From contig JALOSH010000004.1 of the NCBI GenBank assembly GCA_025458545.1, positions 1-21,390 on the forward strand: a stretch of 21,390 bases of DNA. Reading direction: 5' to 3'. Below the pieces are notes generated by a model that was not told the DNA's origin, did no database searches, and saw nothing but the letters and a program-made list of their open reading frames with translations. The DNA is from Hydrogenophaga sp. GTDB lineage: Bacteria > Pseudomonadota > Gammaproteobacteria > Burkholderiales > Burkholderiaceae. Both the position numbers and the translations under genes were made by a program. Positions 1-10,200 of this stretch are shown piece after piece. Numbering within the stretch: position 1 is the stretch's first letter; every line of letters starts with the position of its first letter.

Positions 1-1
1 C

Positions 2-187
2 TGGATTTACACCCTGGTGTTCGCATTCGCGTCGCTCTGGTTCACCCATTACGCACTGGCCGTGTTGCACAACCTGCGATCCTCGCCGCTGGCGGCCGAT
101 GTGGTGGAAGTGACGCCGTCCGCCGTCGAGGTTCTGCCCGGGGTTCCACCACCTCCGTCCCCGCCACCACCGAACACCGGCTCCTGA
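2..187 (+). CDS. C-terminal end of a membrane protein (partial; possibly EI24/CysZ-like)
   Basis: An open frame enters from the left edge and stops at TGA 185-187, giving 61 visible residues. The first part is hydrophobic and aromatic (WIYTLVFAFASLWFTHYALA), consistent with a final membrane helix. It is followed by a short polar stretch and a proline-rich tail (PPPPSPPPP). The stop lies 9 bases before the next start, so the two genes are probably co-transcribed. EI24-family membrane proteins are, from memory, found next to this CinA-like gene in related bacteria, but the visible piece is too short to assign a family. The beginning of the gene lies outside the window. Confidence 0.6.
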   Translation, partial: WIYTLVFAFASLWFTHYALAVLHNLRSSPLAADVVEVTPSAVEVLPGVPPPPSPPPPNTGS

Positions 188-196
188 GACCTGACC

Positions 197-1009
197 ATGA
201 CACCCGCATTCGGCCTGATCATCATCGGCGACGAAATCCTCTCGGGCAAACGCGCCGACAAACACCTGCCCAGGGTGATCGAGCTGCTGCAGGCTCGCGG
301 GCTTTCTCTGGCATGGGCACTCTGCGTGGGCGACGACCCCGATCGCATCACCGCCACCTTGCGCGAAGCCTTGGCCAGCAACGACGTGGTGTTCTCCTGC
401 GGAGGCATCGGAGCGACGCCCGATGACCACACCCGCCAGTGCGCAGCGGCCGCGCTGGGGGTGGACCTCGTCCTGCATCCCCAGGCGCGCGAGTTGATCG
501 CTGAGCGCATGCGCGACCTGGCCGCCGAGCGTGGCGAGCCCTACGACCCCGATCGGCCCGACAACGTGCACCGTTTCAACATGGGGGTGTTCCCGCGCGG
601 CGCGCAGATCATCTCCAACCCGTACAACAAGATTCCTGGCTTCAGTTGCCGCGGACCGGGAGGCGGTGCGGTGCATTTTGTGCCGGGGTTCCCGGTCATG
701 GCCTGGCCGATGATCGAATCCGTGCTCGACCAGGCCTACGGCCACCTGCATCGACGCAACAACTGGCTGGAGCGCTCGGTGGTGGTGATCGGTGCGATGG
801 AAGCCGCGCTCACACCTTTGATGGAGCAGATCGAACGCAACCATCCGGTCAAAGTGTTCAGCCTGCCCAGCGTGGACCATCCAGAATTCGGGCGGCACAT
901 CGAACTGGGGGTCAAAGGTGATCCGGCGGCCGTGGCGTCGGCATTTGGCGATTTGGTCGCCGGACTCGGGCTCCATGGCGCAACGCTGGGCCCCGAAATG
1001 GTGCGGTGA
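197..1009 (+). CDS. CinA-like competence/damage-inducible protein A, MoaB/Mog domain only
   Basis: This 270-residue protein belongs to the MoaB/Mog-type molybdopterin-binding fold found at the N terminus of CinA proteins. Family marks are an N-terminal GDEILSGKRAD segment (residues about 11-21) and SCGGIGATPDDHT (about 73-85), which corresponds to the GGxGPTxDD ligand-binding loop. A glycine-rich GPGGGAVHFVPGFP stretch follows near residue 155. The C-terminal nicotinamide-nucleotide amidase domain of full-length CinA is absent, so this is the short, stand-alone form. Its cellular role is poorly known; competence is a historical name only. The start is ATG 197, nine bases after the upstream stop. 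The stop lies inside a short dyad at 1000-1020. Confidence 0.88.
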   Translation: MTPAFGLIIIGDEILSGKRADKHLPRVIELLQARGLSLAWALCVGDDPDRITATLREALASNDVVFSCGGIGATPDDHTRQCAAAALGVDLVLHPQARELIAERMRDLAAERGEPYDPDRPDNVHRFNMGVFPRGAQIISNPYNKIPGFSCRGPGGGAVHFVPGFPVMAWPMIESVLDQAYGHLHRRNNWLERSVVVIGAMEAALTPLMEQIERNHPVKVFSLPSVDHPEFGRHIELGVKGDPAAVASAFGDLVAGLGLHGATLGPEMVR

Positions 1010-1039
1010 AGTCACGCACCAACTAAGTGCATTCGACGT

Positions 1040-1056
1040 CGCACCAAATCAATGCA
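1040..1056 (+). promoter_or_regulatory. Putative NtrC binding site (distal)
   Basis: CGCACC-AAATC-AATGCA matches the NtrC consensus arms at 9 of 12 positions with the correct spacer. It is about 186 bases upstream of the predicted start site, further than usual, but enhancers tolerate distance. Weaker than the proximal site. Confidence 0.4.
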
Positions 1057-1121
1057 TGTGCGCTTGGCAGCCCCTGCGGCGCGCCAGTCTTTGCAGCTTC
1101 ACGCTGGCGCAGCGGGGTGTT

Positions 1122-1138
1122 TTTACCGAACGGGTGCA
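1122..1138 (+). promoter_or_regulatory. Putative NtrC binding site (proximal)
   Basis: TTTACC-GAACG-GGTGCA matches the NtrC consensus TGCACY-N5-GGTGCA at 10 of 12 arm positions, with the correct 5-base spacer. Its centre is about 104 bases upstream of the start site predicted from the sigma-54 element, close to the placement of enhancer sites at enterobacterial glnA. A weaker look-alike (TGCAGC-TTCAC-GCTGGC, 1092-1108, 8 of 12) lies 30 bases further upstream, about three helical turns away. Confidence 0.55.
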
Positions 1139-1207
1139 CGGGGTGTCCGATAATCACCAAGGATGTGCAGACCCGTCGGTGCATGTCCGCAGTCTCTTTG
1201 CGTGCAA

Positions 1208-1223
1208 TGGCATAAATTCTGCT
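1208..1223 (+). promoter_or_regulatory. Sigma-54 (-24/-12) promoter of glnA
   Basis: TGGCATAAATTCTGCT matches TGGCAYR-N4-TTGCW at all but one defined position. GG (1209-1210) and GC (1221-1222) are separated by exactly 10 bases, as RpoN requires. Transcription would start near 1234, about 42 bases before the glnA ATG. The presence of ntrB/ntrC downstream, encoding the matching activator pair, supports the call. Confidence 0.85.
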
Positions 1224-1275
1224 TAGTACGATTGTCAATTTTTCCAACCCACTCATCCAGCTACAGGAGTATTTG

Positions 1276-2691
1276 ATGGCCAAGACCGTCGCAGACGTGA
1301 TGCAAATGGTGAAAGACAACGAAGTCAAGTTTGTCGACTTCCGTTTCACCGACACCCGGGGCAAAGAACAGCACGTGACCGTGCCAATCTCCCACTTCGA
1401 CGAAGACAAGTTCGTGTCCGGCCATGCCTTTGACGGCTCTTCGGTCGCCGGTTGGAAAGGCATCGAAGCCTCGGACATGCAGCTCATGCCCGACGCCAAC
1501 ACCGCCAACATCGATCCCTTCTTTGAAGAGACCACGATGTTCATTCAGTGCGACGTGATCGAGCCGGGCGACGGCAAGGCTTACGACCGCGATCCACGTT
1601 CCATCGCCAAACGCGCGGAGGCCTACCTCAAAGCATCCGGCCTGGGCGATACCGCCTACTTCGGACCCGAGCCCGAATTCTTCATTTTTGATGGCGTGCG
1701 CTGGAGCAACGAGCCCGGCCGCGTGTTCAGCGAGATCGAAGAGTACGAAGCCCCTTGGAACAGCGGCTCCAAGCTCGAAGGCGGCAACCGTGGCCACCGC
1801 CCGACCGTCAAAGGCGGTTATTTCCCGGTCCCGCCGGTCGACAGCACGCAGGACATGCGCGCTGAAATGTCCCTGATTCTGGAAAGCCTGGGCATTCCGG
1901 TGGAAGTGTTCCACCACGAAGTGGCTGGCGCCGGTCAAAACGAAATCGGCACCAAGTTCTCGACGCTGGTCCAGCGCGCCGACTGGACCCAGGTGTTGAA
2001 GTATGTGGTTTGGAACGTGGCCAATGCCTACGGCAAGACCGCGACCTTCATGCCCAAACCTTACGCGGGCGACAACGGCTCCGGCATGCACGTGCACCAG
2101 TCGATCTGGAAAGACGGCAAGAACCTGTTCGCCGGCGACGGCTACGCCGGCCTGAGCGATTTCGCGCTGTACTACGTGGGCGGCATCATCAAGCACGCTC
2201 GCGCACTCAACGCCATCACCAACCCGGGCACCAACTCCTACAAGCGCCTGGTCCCCGGCTTCGAAGCCCCGGTCAAGCTGGCTTACTCGGCCCGCAACCG
2301 CTCGGCTTCGATCCGCATCCCCTATGTCGCGAACCCCAAAGGTCGTCGCATCGAGGCGCGGTTCCCCGATCCTTCGGCCAACCCCTACCTGGCGTTCTCC
2401 GCCCTGATGATGGCGGGCCTGGACGGCGTGGAAAACAAGATCCACCCCGGCGAAGCCGCCACCAAAGACCTGTACCACCTGCCGCCCGAAGAAGACAAGT
2501 TGGTGCCGACCGTCTGCCACAGCCTGGACCAGGCGCTGGAGTACCTCGACAAAGACCGCAGCTTCCTGACCAAGGGCGGCGTTTTCACCGACTCCATGCT
2601 GGACGCGTACATCGAGCTGAAGATGACCGAAGTCACGCGTTTCCGCATGGCGCCACACCCGGTGGAATTCGACATGTACTACAGCCTGTGA
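1276..2691 (+). CDS. glnA: Type I (beta) glutamine synthetase
   Basis: Glutamine synthetase condenses glutamate and ammonia at the cost of ATP and is the main cytoplasmic ammonia-assimilating enzyme. The 471-residue product has the usual GSI length. The beta-Grasp signature [16 protein letters not shown] lies near residue 55 and the ATP-binding segment [16 protein letters not shown] near residue 259. The segment [11 protein letters not shown] contains Tyr400, which aligns with the tyrosine adenylylated by GlnE in the GSI-beta type. ATG 1276 is preferred over the TTG one codon earlier because AGGAG (1265-1269) sits 6 bases before it. Transcription is probably from the sigma-54 promoter at 1208-1223, under NtrC control. 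A strong terminator follows at 2757-2783. Confidence 0.97.
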   Translation: MAKTVADVMQMVKDNEVKFVDFRFTDTRGKEQHVTVPISHFDEDKFVSGHAFDGSSVAGWKGIEASDMQLMPDANTANIDPFFEETTMFIQCDVIEPGDGKAYDRDPRSIAKRAEAYLKASGLGDTAYFGPEPEFFIFDGVRWSNEPGRVFSEIEEYEAPWNSGSKLEGGNRGHRPTVKGGYFPVPPVDSTQDMRAEMSLILESLGIPVEVFHHEVAGAGQNEIGTKFSTLVQRADWTQVLKYVVWNVANAYGKTATFMPKPYAGDNGSGMHVHQSIWKDGKNLFAGDGYAGLSDFALYYVGGIIKHARALNAITNPGTNSYKRLVPGFEAPVKLAYSARNRSASIRIPYVANPKGRRIEARFPDPSANPYLAFSALMMAGLDGVENKIHPGEAATKDLYHLPPEEDKLVPTVCHSLDQALEYLDKDRSFLTKGGVFTDSMLDAYIELKMTEVTRFRMAPHPVEFDMYYSL

Positions 2692-2697
2692 TGCCTG

Positions 2698-2715
2698 GCC
2701 CGGCGTTGGCCGGGC
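2698..2715 (+). repeat. Hairpin just after glnA
   Basis: GCCCGGC-GTTG-GCCGGGC is a perfect 7-bp GC stem with a 4-base loop, 7 bases after the glnA stop. No U-run follows, so it is more likely an RNA-stabilising or pausing structure than a terminator. Confidence 0.6.
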
Positions 2716-2726
2716 GGGTGTCCACT

Positions 2727-2749
2727 GGGTCCGCAAGGCTTGCGGGCCC
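2727..2749 (+). repeat. Second hairpin after glnA
   Basis: GGGTCCGCAA-GGC-TTGCGGGCCC forms a 10-bp stem with one T-G wobble and a 3-base loop. No T-run follows directly. It lies between the first hairpin and the terminator. Confidence 0.55.
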
Positions 2750-2756
2750 GATGTCG

Positions 2757-2783
2757 AAAGGGACGGTGCAGCCGTCCCTTTTT
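2757..2783 (+). terminator. Rho-independent terminator of glnA
   Basis: AAAGGGACGG (2757-2766) pairs perfectly with CCGTCCCTTT (2772-2781) around a 5-base loop and runs into TTTTT (2779-2783). This is a textbook intrinsic terminator on the + strand. It separates glnA from the DUF4124-ntrB-ntrC group, so that group probably needs its own promoter or read-through. Confidence 0.88.
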
Positions 2784-2894
2784 GCATCTTGTGCGGCTAA
2801 TTCACCACCTCGGGCGGGCGGTCAGGCACTTTTTCCAGGGTTTTCGGTCATACTAAAAATTGATGAACACGCGCCCTTGGCGCTCGGAGAGTTT

Positions 2895-3467
2895 GTGCCC
2901 TTGTCCACCCAGTCCCGTCACGCCTTCCGCTGGTTCACCGCTGTGGTGGTGGGTCTCTGCGGCGTTCAGGCCCTGGCCCAGGAACGCATCTACCGATGCC
3001 CTGGCAAGCCCGTCGAATACATCAACAACGCCGAGATCGCCAAGTCCCGGGGTTGCACCCTGATGGACGGCGGCAACATCACCATCATCCAGGGCACCGC
3101 ACCGCAGCGCGCCAGCGAAGCCAGGTCAACCCCTGTTGCAACGCGCCCAGCCAACTCCCCCACGGTCTCCCGCAGCGGCAACGAGCGCGTCGACGCGGGT
3201 GAGCAGCGTGCGCGTGACAGCGACGCCCGCGCCATTCTGGACGCCGAATTGCGCAAGGCACAAGAGCGACTGGCCCAGGCGCAAAAAGCCTATGCCAACG
3301 GCGCGCCCGAGAAAGAAGGCATCGAGTCGCGCAACCACCAGCGCTACCTGGACCGCGTCGCTGAGCTCAAGGCTTCCGTGACCCGGGCAGAGAGCGATGT
3401 GTCGGGCATCCAGCGCGAATTGAGCCGGTTCGGGGTTTCAAGCGGCACAGGAACTGCCGCAAAATAG
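2895..3467 (+). CDS. Exported DUF4124-domain protein
   Basis: About 190 residues. A basic N-terminal stretch is followed by a hydrophobic core and an ALA cleavage site (AVVVGLCGVQALA then QERIYRC), so the protein is probably exported by Sec. The mature N terminus, ERIYRC...VEYINN...GC, fits the DUF4124 domain, a small domain of unknown function. The C-terminal half is charged and helical (ELRKAQERLAQAQKAY and on) and probably forms a coiled coil. No ATG exists in this frame. GTG 2895 has GGAG (2886-2889) 5 bases upstream; TTG 2901 is an alternative. The gene ends 56 bases before the chosen ntrB start and is probably co-transcribed with ntrB. No link to nitrogen sensing is evident. Confidence 0.82.
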   Translation: MPLSTQSRHAFRWFTAVVVGLCGVQALAQERIYRCPGKPVEYINNAEIAKSRGCTLMDGGNITIIQGTAPQRASEARSTPVATRPANSPTVSRSGNERVDAGEQRARDSDARAILDAELRKAQERLAQAQKAYANGAPEKEGIESRNHQRYLDRVAELKASVTRAESDVSGIQRELSRFGVSSGTGTAAK

Positions 3468-3523
3468 GCGGCTTGAAACAGCCCAAATCCCCCACCGTCC
3501 CCGCGTCCGCACAGGGCGCCCCC

Positions 3524-4609
3524 ATGCCAGACCCGGCCGATGCGCGCAGCGGTCCACTGGCGCAACGATTCCAATCCCTCGATTTGCTGGCCACCCTGGT
3601 GGCTGTGGTCGCTTCCGACGGTGCCGTGCTGTACGCCAACGCCGCACTGGAGGACGCGCTGGGCATGTCCCGACGCAGCATCACCGGCGCCCTGCTGCAA
3701 GACTGCTTCACCGAGCCTTCGTTGTTGCAGAACGCGCTGAGCGGGGCCAGCGACAACGAATTTGCCGCCTTGCGGTACGACGCCTGGCTCAAGCGCTCGG
3801 CCTACGAACCGCTGCCGGTGCACGTGGTGGTGGCGCAGACCGAGCACCGGGGCGAGGTCGTTGTCGAGCTGTTGCCGCTGGAGCAGCAGACGCGACAGGA
3901 ACGCGAGGAACGCCTGATCGATCAGGCGCAGGCCAACAAGGAGCTGATCCGCAACCTGGCGCACGAAATCAAGAATCCGCTGGGCGGTATTCGTGGAGCC
4001 GCTCAGCTGTTGGAGCTGGAGCTCGACAACAAGCAGCTGACCGAATACACCCAGGTCATCATCCACGAAGCCGATCGGCTGCAATCGCTGGTGGACCGCT
4101 TGCTGGCGCCGCACCGCCGCCCGCACGTGGTGGGCGACGTGAACATCCATGAGGTTTGCGAGCGCGTGCGCTCGCTGATCGTGGCCGAGTTTCCCAAGGG
4201 CTTGCGCGTGGTGCGCGATTACGACACCTCGATCCCCGAGTTCCGAGGCGACCGCGAGCAGCTGATCCAGGCGGTGCTGAACATTGCGCACAACGCGGCC
4301 CAGGCGCTGGCCGATCGCATCGCGGCGGGCGACGCACAGATCACCTTGCGCACCCGCGTGGGTCGGCAGCTCACCTTTGGCAAGCAGCGCTATCGGCTGG
4401 CACTGGAATTGCATGTGATCGACAACGGGCCTGGCGTTCCAGACTCGATCAAGGACCGCATCTTTTTCCCGCTGGTGTCGGGGCGCGATGGCGGCTCCGG
4501 CCTGGGGCTGACGTTGGCGCAAACCTTCGTGCAACAGCACCACGGACTGATCGAGTGTGAGAGCGTTGAAGGACACACGGATTTCAAATTGCTGATTCCG
4601 TTGCCATGA
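3524..4609 (+). CDS. ntrB: Nitrogen regulation sensor histidine kinase NtrB
   Basis: NtrB is the cytoplasmic kinase/phosphatase that sets NtrC phosphorylation according to nitrogen status, in enteric bacteria through PII. From ATG 3524 the product has 361 residues. An N-terminal PAS-like domain (LLATLVAVVASDGAVLYANAALE) is followed by the dimerisation/phosphotransfer helix with NLAHEIKNPLGG, where His147 is the phosphorylation site. The ATPase domain has an N box (VLNIAHNAAQAL), a DNGPGVPD G1 box and a GGSGLGLTLA G2 box. There is no membrane segment. An in-frame TTG at 3473 would add 17 residues; ATG 3524 is preferred because AGGG sits 7 bases upstream and the extra residues are proline/serine-rich with no known domain. 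ntrC follows 44 bases later. Confidence 0.94.
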   Translation: MPDPADARSGPLAQRFQSLDLLATLVAVVASDGAVLYANAALEDALGMSRRSITGALLQDCFTEPSLLQNALSGASDNEFAALRYDAWLKRSAYEPLPVHVVVAQTEHRGEVVVELLPLEQQTRQEREERLIDQAQANKELIRNLAHEIKNPLGGIRGAAQLLELELDNKQLTEYTQVIIHEADRLQSLVDRLLAPHRRPHVVGDVNIHEVCERVRSLIVAEFPKGLRVVRDYDTSIPEFRGDREQLIQAVLNIAHNAAQALADRIAAGDAQITLRTRVGRQLTFGKQRYRLALELHVIDNGPGVPDSIKDRIFFPLVSGRDGGSGLGLTLAQTFVQQHHGLIECESVEGHTDFKLLIPLP

Positions 4610-4653
4610 CACCAACGACCAAAGCCTCGGGCTGACGAAGGGAACAACACCGC

Positions 4654-6213
<1,560 letters not shown>

Positions 6214-7117
6214 GCACCACCGGCGCGTGGTCGCTGGGTCGTTCGTTCTTGCGGGGCAGCTTGTCCACCGCGCACGCCGTTGCTCGGGTTTTGAGCGCGT
6301 CGCTGATCAGGATGTGGTCAATGCGCAGCCCGCGGTTGCGCCGGAAGGCGAAGTCGCGGTAGTCCCACCAGCTGTAGTTCTTGTCGGGTTGTGGGAACAG
6401 TCGTACCGAGTCGGTGAGGCCGAGGTCGATCAGTGACTGCAGGTGGGAGCGTTCTTCGGTGGTGCAGTGGATGGTTTCGCGCATGCCCTCTGGGTCCCAC
6501 ACGTCGAGGTCGTCGAAGGTGATGTTGTAGTCGCCCATCAGCACCAGCTGCGGGTGTGTCGCCATCTCGGCACGCACCCATTCGCGCAGGGCTTCGAGCC
6601 AGCGCATCTTGTAGGCGAACTTGTCGCTGCCAGGCTCCTGCCCATTGGGGAAGTAAGCGCCGATCACCCGCACGCCCTCGAAACTTGCACAGAGCACGCG
6701 CGACTGATCGTCTTCAAACCCCGGGATGTTTTTGATCACGTCGGTCGCTGGCGATTTGCTGAGCAGCGCCACACCGTTGTAGGTCTTCTGTCCGAACCAC
6801 TGCGCCTGGTAGCCGATGTCGGTGAAGGCTTGCACCGGAAATTTGTCGTCGGTGAGCTTGAGCTCCTGCAGAGCCAGCACGTCGACCGGGTTCGTGGCCA
6901 GCCAGTCCAGCACCTGCGGCAGCCGCACATTGAGGGAGTTGACGTTCCAGGTGGCGAGTTGCATGTTTGTAAAAAATGTTACGAATATCAACGAAGTGCC
7001 CACGCGCGCTGAGCGGGGAGCCTCCACATCGTTTGAGAGCCACAAGCTGGGGCCAGAGCCGATTGTCTCGCACAGTCCCCTCTGCAGAAGCTTTCAGGTT
7101 TTGAGCGTTTCATCCTC

Positions 7118-7140
7118 TCGATGGGGCATTGACCCATCGA
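7118..7140. repeat. Perfect inverted repeat, possible operator
   Basis: TCGATGGG (7118-7125) and CCCATCGA (7133-7140) are exact reverse complements separated by 7 bases. The right arm overlaps a TTGACC hexamer that could be a -35 box, which suits an operator better than a terminator; there is no T-run. The binding protein is unknown. Confidence 0.55.
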
Positions 7141-7157
7141 AGCGACGGGCATACAAC
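7129..7157 (+). promoter_or_regulatory. Candidate sigma-70 promoter of the oxidase operon
   Basis: TTGACC (7129-7134) and TACAAC (7152-7157) are 17 bases apart, matching the consensus at 5 of 6 and 4 of 6 positions. They lie about 65 bases upstream of the oxidase start. Inferred from consensus alone; a TTGACA at 7162-7167 has no -10 partner. Confidence 0.4.
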
Positions 7158-7222
7158 CGGTTTGACAAACATCAATCCACCTGAGGCCGCCCAGATGCGG
7201 TCCGCACACGAGGGAGGTTGTC

Positions 7223-10200
7223 ATGCACATGGCGCTTCGGCTTTCGAGTTGTGTGTTGTGCTGCTCTGCAGTCTTGTTCCCGGCATGGGCAGCTGCTCAG
7301 GACGCCCGGTGCCGTACGGACAACACGGTGGTGGCCCATGTGGTGGCCATCGACATGCCGATGGTGTTCAACCGGCTGGGGGCACAAAACGTCAATTGGC
7401 AGATGTTTGCGCTGCGGCACGATCTGGTGAAGCGCTCGCCTCGTGAAGAGCCGAGACCGCTGACCGCAGAGGATCTGGCTTCGCCTAAGCGTCTGTTGGG
7501 TCATGTGACACTTCGGCCCGATCTGCGGCCCCGCCCGTTGGTGCTCCGTGTGGCGGCGGGCGAATGCCTGCAGGTGAATTTCACCAACTTGCTCACGGGC
7601 ACTTCAAACCCTTTCGAGGCCCACAAGGCAGAGCCCGAGTTGCTGCCAGTCGGGCATCCGATGGACCAGCGTTCGCGCGACCCGAACATGGACATCGACG
7701 ACCAGGTGGCCAGCCGCCTGGTGGGCTTTCACCCCAACGGCCTGGAGCTGGTGGGCTCGATCGCGTCGGACGCCTCTTATGCCGGCAAAAACATCGGCTC
7801 GCTGGCTTCACCCGGACAAACCCGCCAGTACACCTTTCAGGCCAAGGAGGAGGGCACTTTCCTGGTCACCAACCCAGGAGCGGCCTTCGGTGGCGAAGGC
7901 ACGGCGGGCAGCAGTGGCACCGGCCTGTTTGGTGTCGTCGCGGTGCAACCAGTCAGAGGCCGCGCCTACCGCGCCCAGGTGACCGAGGAAGAGTTGCGCC
8001 TGGCCACGCGCCGCCTCACCGACCCGGCGCTGGCCGGGCAGACGCTCCAGGCTTGCGCGCACGATGCGGCACTGGCCTGCACCCCGGCGGGGCAGCCGCT
8101 GGTCAACTACGAAGCGGTGTACCCGGCTGTGGCGCCCTGGTTGGCTGAAGGCAAGACCGGTCTGCCGGTTCTGAACATGATCAAAACGGAAGCCAACGGC
8201 GTGCGTCGGTTGGTGCATGGCGATATCAACGCCATCGTGATGGGCCCGGAAAAGGATGGCAGTTTCCCGAAGTCCACCTACCCGCTGGAGAGCACCGGCG
8301 TGCGCAACCCGACCTTGCCGAACCGGCTGGAGGCCTTTCGCGAGTTTGTGTCGGTCTTCCACGACGAGAACGCGGCCGCGCAGGCCTTTCCGGGTCTGTT
8401 CGAACACCCGGTGCTGGGCCACACACTGCACGGTGTGCGCGACGCTTTCATGATCAATTACGGATCGGGTGGCGTCGGTGCCGAGGTGATCGCCAACCGC
8501 CTGGGCGTTGGACCGATGCACGATTGTGTCGATTGTGCGTTTGAAGAGTTCTTCCTCTCGTCTTTCACCGTTGGCGATCCGGCTTTGCTGGTGGATCGTC
8601 CAGCGAACATCGGTTTGGAGCAGGTGGTGCCCGCCAACGACCTGCCGTTGCCCGATCTGGTCGGTGTGACCGAAGAGATGATCAAGGCACTCAAGGACAA
8701 GGACGCCAGTCTCCCTGTGGATGAAAAACGGTTGGGGCCCAAGGCCAGCAAGACGTATTACCCGCACGACCCCGCCAACGTGCACCACAGCTACCTGGGC
8801 GACTTCGTGAAGTTCCGCAATGTGCACACGGGCAAAGAGCAGCACATCTTCCACCTGCACAACCACCAGTGGCTGTTCAATCCGAACGACGACAACTCCA
8901 ACTACATCGATGCTCAGGCCATCGGGCCCGGTTCGGGTTACACCTACGAGATCGCCTTTGGTGGGTCGGGCAACCGCAACAAGAGCGCTGGCGATGCGGT
9001 GTTCCACTGCCACTACTACCCGCATTTTGCCCAGGGTATGTGGTACCTCTGGCGCATCCACGACACGTTTGAACTGGGCACACAGCTGCAGGTGAGCCAG
9101 GGTCCTGAGCGCATGCACAACAAGCCCTATGCGTTGGCCGATGGCACCCCGGCCAAGGGCGCGCGGGCGCTGCCCGATGGCGAGCTGGTCGCCGGTACAC
9201 CGATACCGGCCATCGTGCCGCTGCCTGGCAAGGCCATGGCGCTCATGCCTGCCCAAGTCGAGGTCGTGGCCAACCCGAGGAAGCTGCCTGACGGTCGGCC
9301 GGTCGGGTCGCTGGCCAAGGTGATCGACCGCAGTCGCAATCCGGGCTTTCCGTTCTGGATCGCTGGCATCGAGGACACCGTGGGATCGCGTCCTCCGACA
9401 CCGCCGCTGGACATGGACGCCGCCGTCGGTGGCTTCGATGGTGGCCTGCCGCGCCACACCGTCGAAGGGGTTTCGGCGGGCAGCGAGGCACATGGCACCT
9501 TCACCCGGCTCAACGCTGAAAAGCACGAGATCAAGGTCAAGCCCCGGTATTTCCCTGAGGCTGGCACCGACATGGAGCAGGTGGCCATGAAGTTCCATGC
9601 GCAACGTTCCCATGCCAGCCATGCCGTGTTGCCATCGGGCGGCGTGTTCGCCGCAGCATTTGAAACCAACGGCGCCAAGCCCACGCCCGGCGCACCATTT
9701 TTCGATCCTTGCATCGACGACCGACGCCGCCGCCTGACGGCCGATCAACGGCCTGAGTTCTTTGGCGCCCAAGGGCTGGCCAACCTGGGCAGCAGCCCCT
9801 TCAATGCCGACACGCCTCGGATCTACAAGGGTGCCAACGTCCAGCTGGATGTGACCTTCAACAAGCTCGGTGATCACTACCCGCAGCAGCGCATCCTCAC
9901 GCTGTGGGAAGACGTGGACGCCACCTTGCTCACCAGCTTCAAGCCCCGCGCTGCCAGTGCCGACAAGCCCCGCCCACCCGAGCCCATGGTGCTGCGCATG
10001 AACACCTTCGATTGCGCGCGCTACCTGCACACCAACCTGGTGCCCAAAGAGTTTGAGATGGACGACTACCAGGTCAAGACGCCCACCGACGTGATTGGGC
10101 AGCACATCCATCTGCCGAAGTGGGATTTGCCTTCTGCCGACGGTTCGGCCAACGGCTGGAACTACGAGGACGGTACGTTTTCCCCAGGCATGGTGCGCAG

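Larger units (their letters stand above)
1010..1275 (+). promoter_or_regulatory. glnA upstream control region
   Basis: This 266-base gap between the CinA-like gene and glnA contains no convincing gene. It holds several GGTGCA/GCACC half-sites, a 7-bp inverted repeat (GCGCCAG 1081-1087 with CTGGCGC 1104-1110), a sigma-54 promoter at 1208-1223 and the glnA ribosome binding site AGGAG at 1265-1269. Taken together it looks like an NtrC-responsive enhancer and promoter. A GATAAT hexamer at 1149-1154 might serve as a sigma-70 -10 box, but no good -35 accompanies it. Confidence 0.7.
6965..7222. promoter_or_regulatory. Divergent intergenic region between xth and the multicopper oxidase operon
   Basis: No gene is apparent in these 258 bases. 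On the + strand they hold a perfect inverted repeat (7118-7140), a possible sigma-70 promoter (7129-7157), an AACCGGTT palindrome (7155-7162), GTTTGACAAAC (7160-7170) and the ribosome binding site GGGAGG (7212-7217). Promoters for both divergent genes must lie here or be supplied from outside. The A+T-rich part at 6965-6995 probably contains the xth promoter, but no convincing boxes were found. Confidence 0.6.

Noticed and set aside
1000..1020. Dyad GGTGC-G-GTGA-AG-TCAC-GCACC over the CinA-like gene stop as a terminator
   Set aside because: The central gap is only 2 bases, which is too tight for a stable hairpin loop, and no T-run follows. It may be chance or a protein-binding dyad.
1149..1154. 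GATAAT as a sigma-70 -10 box for glnA
   Set aside because: No acceptable -35 hexamer lies 16-18 bases upstream, whereas the sigma-54 element is nearly perfect.
1261..2787. 508-codon open frame on the - strand opposite glnA
   Set aside because: It covers a fully conserved glnA gene and its product is low-complexity His/Val/Gly text with no family features.
2010..2894. Upstream extension of the DUF4124 open frame into glnA
   Set aside because: The extension is an out-of-frame reading of glnA and its terminator; the signal peptide and DUF4124 domain begin only after 2895.
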